Below, in pieces: positions 16,838 through 20,728 of a DNA stretch of 20,728 nucleotides. The stretch comes from Bacteroidales bacterium (GTDB taxonomy: Bacteria > Bacteroidota > Bacteroidia > Bacteroidales > WCHB1-69). The position numbers and the translations under genes are program-made. A model generated the notes under the pieces. That model was not told the origin of the DNA. It saw only the letters and a list, made by a program, of their open reading frames with translations, and searched no databases. How positions within the stretch are numbered: position 1 is the first letter of the stretch; each line of letters opens with the position of its first letter. Location: the NCBI GenBank assembly GCA_012519525.1, contig JAAYQB010000152.1, positions 1 through 20,728 of the forward strand, given 5' to 3'.

Positions 16838-17435
16838 AGTAATTGCAATTACACGACTGTGAAAAATAAAAAGTTGTATGGGGAAGTAAAGCCTGCAATT
16901 CTTCTTTTCGCAAATCGTTCATATAAATAACACGCATATCGACTATACGCAATGTATTTTTCAAAGCCGATATTTCGGCAGGAAAGGCAACAATAGAATT
17001 ACTCCATATATCCAAATATTCTAATTTTTTCAAAAATTGAAAAGAAGCAGGTAATTCAACCAAATAGTTTTGACTTAAATTCAAATGTGTTAAATTCACT
17101 AACTTCCCTATTTCTACAGGCACTACACTTATTCGACAATTAGAAATCTCTAATATGACCAAATTGGTCAAATCAAAAATATCCATAGGAATATTTTTTA
17201 ATCGCATTCCTTTTAAATGAAGTTCCTGTAAATTTTTAAATCGGCTCAATTCTTCGCCCAAATTCTTTATTTTTTTCCATTGCAAGGATAAACGCAATAC
17301 ACTATCGGAATGAATAGTATTGGTTTCTTTTAAGGATTTATACATTTTCTCTTTCGACAACGCCAAAGAGTCGAGCAACTGAGCATTCACATTTACAGCG
17401 AATAAGCATATTATAAATACAATAATCTTTTTCAT
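16836..17435 (-). CDS. Secreted leucine-rich-repeat protein
   Basis: A 199-residue protein with a clear Sec signal peptide (MKKIIVFIICLFAVNVNA). Five or six leucine-rich repeats cover about residues 48-170, for example FKNLQELHLKGMRLKNIPMDIF, LTNLVILEISNCRISVVPVEIG, and LVNLTHLNLSQNYLVELPASF. The repeat is 22-24 residues long with the LxxLxLxxNxL core. LRRs form a curved solenoid that binds protein or glycan partners. There is no lipobox and no T9SS C-terminal domain, so the protein is probably periplasmic or released. The tail SCNCNY has two cysteines two apart. It is a lone gene, divergent from the MurL homologue and convergent with the Mrp gene. No specific function is assigned. Confidence 0.85.
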   Translation of the reverse strand: MKKIIVFIICLFAVNVNAQLLDSLALSKEKMYKSLKETNTIHSDSVLRLSLQWKKIKNLGEELSRFKNLQELHLKGMRLKNIPMDIFDLTNLVILEISNCRISVVPVEIGKLVNLTHLNLSQNYLVELPASFQFLKKLEYLDIWSNSIVAFPAEISALKNTLRIVDMRVIYMNDLRKEELQALLPHTTFYFSQSCNCNY

Positions 17436-17457
17436 TTGTTGTTAATATTTTCAATTA

Positions 17458-17466
17458 GCAAATATA
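17458..17466 (-). promoter_or_regulatory. -7 box for the LRR gene
   Basis: Minus-strand TATATTTGC (17466-17458) is a good TAnnTTTG box 22 bases before the ATG. No TTTG is found at the expected -33 distance. Confidence 0.5.
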
Positions 17467-17513
17467 ATTTATTTTTCTTTATGAATTTAATTTTTACAAA
17501 ATAAATTTATCCC

Positions 17514-17545
17514 TTTTAAAAGTCCTTATAATTACGTATTTTTGC
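17514..17545 (+). promoter_or_regulatory. Promoter for the MurL homologue
   Basis: TATTTTTGC at 17537-17545 fits the Bacteroidota -7 box; TTTT at 17514-17517 lies 19 bases upstream in the -33 position. The ATG at 17555 is only about ten bases after the box, so the mRNA would have almost no leader. Confidence 0.5.
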
Positions 17546-17554
17546 AAAAAAAAA

Positions 17555-18943
17555 ATGGCAGTAAACAATAACAGCGAACTTTATCACTCTTTACGTAAAC
17601 AATACCCTGTTTTTACTTATCATGCTTATCATTACGGTTTGGATAAAGATAAGAATCTTTGTATTAGCTTCGATTTTAGCATAGGCGAAACAATTCATTT
17701 CCGACCTCAATCTAAAATACAATACCACCCCATTTTCGAACAGTTTTATAAAAAAAACAACTTAAGCGAACTCGACAACTTAATTTTTAATATTGGAATG
17801 ATAGAGTTAATCAGTTATTGGAAATGTACCTGCTCGCCAACCATCATAATCAAAAGCGGACTGCTTGACAGAAAAGCAATTGGATGGTGGAAAAAATTGT
17901 ACTACCACGGATTAGGAGAGTTTTTTTATTGCAATAATATAACAACGGATACTAAAAGTTTTGCAACTATCGACTGCCACAGCGAAAAGAAATTCGAGAA
18001 AAAACAGTATTTGTTGAACGATGAAACTATTATCCCCGTAGGAGGCGGAAAAGATTCGGTTGTAACATTGGAATTATTAAAAAACAAAAACAACATTCCT
18101 TTGATTATCAATCCGAGAGGAGCAAGTTTGGCTTGTGTAGAAAAAAGCGGATATTCGGATAATTTCCTCAACATTCAACGTACGATAGATGCTGACTTAT
18201 TAGAATTAAACGATAAAGGTTTCTTAAACGGACACACTCCTTTTTCGGCAATGTTAGCATTTTACAGCATACTGACGGCGGTGCTTTCGTGCAAAAAAAA
18301 CATTGCACTATCCAATGAATCAAGTGCCAACGAAGCAACGGTGAAAGATTCGGATATTAATCATCAATATTCAAAATCAATTGCTTTTGAGAAAGATTTC
18401 CGAGATTATGTATACAATTACATTAATGAAGACATTAATTATTATAGCTTTCTACGTCCTCTGAGCGAACTGCAAATTGCTTTGCTGTTTTCTCAGTTCT
18501 CGGCTTATTTCCCGGTATTTAAAAGTTGTAATGTAGGAAGTAAAACCGACATTTGGTGTTGTAATTGCTCTAAGTGCTTGTTTACTTTTATTATCTTATC
18601 GCCTTTTCTATCTCCGACTGTATTAAAGACTATTTTTTCAGTCAATTTATTCGACAAGGAGAATCTTATCCCTACATTGCAAGAACTAATCGGAGAAACA
18701 GAGGCAAAACCTTTTGAATGTGTCGGAACTATTGAAGAAGTTTGCATCGCTTTATGCGAAAGCATTCAACAATATAAAACACTACCTCCTCTTTTGCATT
18801 ACTTTAAAAACACATCTCACTACCAAACATTTAAAAACATCTCCATACAAGATGTTTTAGCAACTTCCGAATTAAATCATTTTTTACCGCTACTGACCGA
18901 CAAAAACAGTATTAAAAAGATAAAGGAAATTCTATCGAAATAA
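17555..18943 (+). CDS. murL: MurL homologue: UDP-N-acetylmuramoyl-L-alanyl-L-glutamate epimerase
   Basis: I recognise this 462-residue protein as a homologue of MurL from Xanthomonas. That ATP-dependent enzyme converts the terminal L-Glu of UDP-MurNAc-L-Ala-L-Glu to D-Glu, after a MurD2 ligase has added L-Glu. Shared blocks, compared from memory, are GLGEF (119-123), the PP-loop-like GGGKDS (163-168), NGHTPFSA (225-232), LSNESSA (252-258), INHQYSK with following AFEKDF (268-282), YSFLRPLSELQIA (297-309), FKSCN (322-326), a cysteine cluster WCCNCSKC (334-341) and KPFECVG (385-391). The PP-loop suggests adenylation of the substrate, as in N-type ATP pyrophosphatases. The protein is cytoplasmic with no signal peptide. 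It stands alone, divergent from the LRR gene and followed by a strong hairpin; no other mur gene is adjacent. Family confidence is high; activity in this organism is inferred. Confidence 0.82.
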   Translation: MAVNNNSELYHSLRKQYPVFTYHAYHYGLDKDKNLCISFDFSIGETIHFRPQSKIQYHPIFEQFYKKNNLSELDNLIFNIGMIELISYWKCTCSPTIIIKSGLLDRKAIGWWKKLYYHGLGEFFYCNNITTDTKSFATIDCHSEKKFEKKQYLLNDETIIPVGGGKDSVVTLELLKNKNNIPLIINPRGASLACVEKSGYSDNFLNIQRTIDADLLELNDKGFLNGHTPFSAMLAFYSILTAVLSCKKNIALSNESSANEATVKDSDINHQYSKSIAFEKDFRDYVYNYINEDINYYSFLRPLSELQIALLFSQFSAYFPVFKSCNVGSKTDIWCCNCSKCLFTFIILSPFLSPTVLKTIFSVNLFDKENLIPTLQELIGETEAKPFECVGTIEEVCIALCESIQQYKTLPPLLHYFKNTSHYQTFKNISIQDVLATSELNHFLPLLTDKNSIKKIKEILSK

Positions 18944-18986
18944 GCGAGAGCAAGCCTTTCCATCTTACTCCACCCTATCCTCGCCT

Positions 18987-19020
18987 AATTACCCCTCTAA
19001 ATCTCTCCAAATTACCCCTC
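18987..19020. repeat. Two copies of an 11-base direct repeat, 23-base period
   Basis: AATTACCCCTC occurs at 18987-18997 and 19010-19020 in a C-rich stretch directly before the hairpin at 19025. The composition stands out from the AT-rich surroundings and looks like part of an interspersed intergenic repeat. Confidence 0.5.
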
Positions 19021-19024
19021 CCTG

Positions 19025-19048
19025 CCCTCCCCAAGTGGGGAGGGTTTT
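19025..19048 (+). terminator. GC-rich hairpin downstream of murL, probable terminator
   Basis: CCCTCCCC (19025-19032), loop AAGT, GGGGAGGG (19037-19044), then TTTTGTTT. The perfect 8-base GC stem and T-run fit a Rho-independent terminator for murL, 81 bases after its stop. Confidence 0.7.
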
Positions 19049-19167
19049 GTTTCACAGCGTATTGCAAGTTTATTGCGTTGTAGGTTAAGTGCATTTTTTT
19101 ATGTTATTTCGTTTTTTTTTGCGGTGTTATTTGCAGTATATTTTTTCATAAAAATTCACATATATTA

Positions 19168-19863
19168 TTAATTTCCTACACCCATAATTCCTCCTTTTAT
19201 TATATTTCCAGCTATTTTAGGTGGATATACACATTTTTCTAAATATGTTTTATTTATATCTATGTTATAGATATTTAATGTATTAATATATTGTTCTTCG
19301 TATATAGAATTATTATTATTTTTTGTATATAATTTCCCTAAGCAATCTCCATTTTTGGAATAAAAAATTGCAAGTTCAGAACAATGATTACACATTATAC
19401 CACCTTGACCACTTAAATAATATAATACGTCATCATTTATTGGTATTATCATTAACCACTGAATCACATTTTCAGGAATAATAACTTTTCCATTATTTGC
19501 TAAAACAACACATTTCTTCATAGCTGGAACATCAGTAATATGTATAATTTTTCTATTTTTTCGAAATATTAATAATTGCCTAAATACAACAGGCTGAAAT
19601 TCTGTGATATCTCTATCGATTATACTGTCTGAATAAAGATAATTTTTAATCTCAATAGAATATTCACCCATTGAATCTGTAATTGAATAAATTGTATCAT
19701 TTTCCCATTTTATTTTATTCGAAATTATTAAATTATTGTCATTTGAGGTTGTGTTAGGGGCTTCATCTATATTATCAATTTGAGATTGTACTTTTTTTGC
19801 ACTTTTATTATCACAAAATATCATTAAAATGACGCATAACATAAAAAAAGAAATTGTTTTCAT
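19168..19863 (-). CDS. Hypothetical exported protein, probable lipoprotein
   Basis: I do not recognise this 231-residue protein. It begins with MKTISFFMLCVILMIFC, a short hydrophobic signal followed by Cys17 and a polar DNKSAKK stretch. This looks like a lipoprotein, though the residue before the cysteine is Phe rather than Gly, Ala or Ser. The mature part is rich in Asn and Ile, with YYLSGQGGIMCNHCSELAIFYSKNGDCLGKLY in its centre (a CxxC pair and a third Cys) and a glycine-rich end (IIKGGIMGVGN). Low-complexity AT-rich codon use is stronger than in the core genes to the left, which fits an accessory gene. A weak box (minus-strand TTGCTTTGC near 19945-19937) may be its promoter. It is convergent with murL and lies next to insertion sequence debris. 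Confidence 0.6.
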   Translation of the reverse strand: MKTISFFMLCVILMIFCDNKSAKKVQSQIDNIDEAPNTTSNDNNLIISNKIKWENDTIYSITDSMGEYSIEIKNYLYSDSIIDRDITEFQPVVFRQLLIFRKNRKIIHITDVPAMKKCVVLANNGKVIIPENVIQWLMIIPINDDVLYYLSGQGGIMCNHCSELAIFYSKNGDCLGKLYTKNNNNSIYEEQYINTLNIYNIDINKTYLEKCVYPPKIAGNIIKGGIMGVGN

Positions 19864-19987
19864 ATTTGTTAAATGTATATTTTCTTTTGTGAATTAAATA
19901 GAATTTGAATAAATATTATATTACATATTTTTTTGCAAAGCAAGAATAGATGCCACTTGTAGTTCTAAAATTAAATTTTCTTTTAAG

Positions 19988-20030
19988 TGTCCCCTCTATT
20001 AGGACAGTTTTTTTATTTTTTTAACGTTAC
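19988..20030 (+). mobile_element. Solo IS end (remnant), related to the IS3-family end at 20610
   Basis: TGTCCCCTCTATTAGGACA at 19988-20006 matches the IS end at 20610-20629 with three substitutions and one gap. TTAACGT follows 14 bases later here and 15 bases later there. The similarity stops after about 43 bases and no transposase start follows, so this is a detached or deleted element end in the same orientation. Confidence 0.45.
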
Positions 20031-20120
20031 AAAAATATACTTTTATTTGATTTCTTACTCTTTTTTATCATAAATTTAAGAAAATTAAAAAGAATAAGGT
20101 GGGGTGCTGCCCAGTACCAG

Positions 20121-20603
20121 TTAGTACCACCATGCCAATATTCCCTTATTGTCAAATTCTCCTAAGCTATTCATTTGTTTTGATGCAACATACTTTTTAT
20201 TTTTTCCATTTATCTCATAAATAGAAAGAGTATTCCCTTCTGTGTGCTTTTCATACATAGTATACCATCGAGGTTGAGAACCGGGTGAATAATATGGGAA
20301 TATTTCTTTATAATTTGTCACGAGTTCCTTTATTTCATTAAAAGGGTTATCATAGTTTTTAATATCATCTCTCGCAATAGATAAAATTAAACAATCTTTT
20401 TTTGTATGTACATAAATACCACTATTCCTCCTCTGATTGCTCCTTTTTAAACTGTCTGTTAAATAACCAGTTTTATGTATATAAAAATATTCATATTCAA
20501 TAATGGTATCATTATAAATGAATTTTTCACAAATTGTTTCTAAAAAGGGTAGTTCTTCTTCAATTTGTAGTTTTGTGTACCAATAATCTCCTTTGTTTAC
20601 ATA
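20121..20603 (-). pseudogene. 5'-truncated unknown gene next to an IS3-family insertion
   Basis: An open frame of 160 codons runs from 20603 to a TAA at 20121-20123 on the minus strand. It contains no ATG in its first two-thirds; only an internal GTG (20321) would give a 66-residue product. Coding character is clear throughout (YVNKGDYWYTKLQIEEELPFLETICEK, then IYVHTKKDCLILSIARDD, and the tail GEFDNKGILAWWY). The 5' end, where a signal peptide would be expected, is missing: the frame meets a stop at 20604-20606, three bases from the IS end at 20610. I read this as a gene whose start was cut off by the insertion, or which was already decaying. No family recognised. Confidence 0.55.
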
Positions 20604-20609
20604 TTATAA

Positions 20610-20728
20610 TGGTTCCCTTTTTTAGGACAACAAAATAAAAAAAATTAACGTATAAATAATTAAAAAGTTGTCTTATGGAAAAAAGGTCAAGAAAAAAGTT
20701 TAGCTCCTCTTTTAAATCAAAAGTGGCG
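20610..20728 (+). mobile_element. Left end of an IS3-family insertion sequence, cut by the window edge
   Basis: The end begins TGGTTCCCTTTTTTAGGACA (20610-20629). It starts with TG and has the CCC...GGACA layout of IS3-family ends such as IS150 and IS2, and is followed after 45 bases by the start of a transposase OrfA gene. The right end, target duplication and OrfB lie outside the window. Confidence 0.7.
20675..20728 (+). CDS. IS3-family transposase OrfA, N-terminal fragment
   Basis: Only 18 codons are in the window: MEKRSRKKFSSSFKSKVA. This matches the N terminus of the HTH_Tnp_1-type OrfA of IS3-family elements (pattern KRxxFSxxFKxKVALEA), whose helix-turn-helix binds the terminal inverted repeats. 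In complete elements OrfA is joined to the DDE-domain OrfB by a -1 frameshift. The ATG at 20675 is the natural start, 65 bases inside the element. Confidence 0.75.
   Translation, partial: MEKRSRKKFSSSFKSKVA

Noticed and set aside
18505..18765. Minus-strand 86-codon frame inside the MurL homologue
   Set aside because: Opposite strand of the conserved CxxC and KPFECVG region, so it is explained by murL.
18987..19020. Possible CRISPR-like repeat spacing
   Set aside because: Only two 11-base copies with a 12-base gap, no array and no cas genes.
20103..20128. GGTGCT/AGTACC hairpin and repeated AGTACC just beyond the stop of the broken gene
   Set aside because: Six-base stem with a G-T pair and no T-run in the direction of transcription; not convincing as a terminator.

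Overview
The window looks like chromosome from an AT-rich member of the Bacteroidota, probably Bacteroidales-like. The evidence is TAnnTTTG-type -7 promoter boxes, no useful Shine-Dalgarno sequences, Sec and lipoprotein signal peptides of the Bacteroidota kind, and protein variants typical of the phylum (ClC with a C-terminal CBS pair, a LysM plus periplasmic-binding-fold protein, an Mrp ATPase without the C-terminal CxxC). This placement is inferred from sequence features; no marker rRNA or tRNA gene is present.

Layout. Left part (1-4900): a minus-strand pair made of a small lipoprotein and a ClC chloride channel/transporter. Divergent from it are a TsaC/Sua5-type tRNA threonylcarbamoylation enzyme, then gcvH (own promoter and a strong terminator), then serS. 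Centre (5014-14685): six tightly packed plus-strand genes, namely guaA, a CPBP membrane protease, a LysM/PBP1-fold envelope protein, dnaG primase, priA helicase and a secreted endonuclease/exonuclease/phosphatase protein. Gaps of 4-19 bases suggest one transcription unit, joining GMP synthesis, envelope functions and two primosome proteins. Next (14794-16768): a PLP-dependent Met/Cys-type gamma-lyase followed after one base by an Mrp-type Fe-S ATPase, ending in a long hairpin terminator shared with a convergent secreted leucine-rich-repeat protein.

Right part (17436-20728): a divergent promoter region drives the LRR gene leftwards and, rightwards, a homologue of MurL, the UDP-MurNAc-L-Ala-L-Glu epimerase known from Xanthomonas. 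This is the most interesting gene here because it implies a second route to D-glutamate in peptidoglycan. After a GC-rich hairpin the sequence becomes accessory: an unknown lipoprotein-like gene, a 43-base solo IS end, a 5'-truncated unknown gene, and the left end of an IS3-family element whose orfA runs off the window.

I found no CRISPR array, tRNA, rRNA, prophage or defence cassette. The strongest candidates for follow-up are the MurL homologue, the two related IS ends bracketing a broken gene, the channel-like residue in the ClC protein, and the non-canonical Mrp and gamma-lyase pair.
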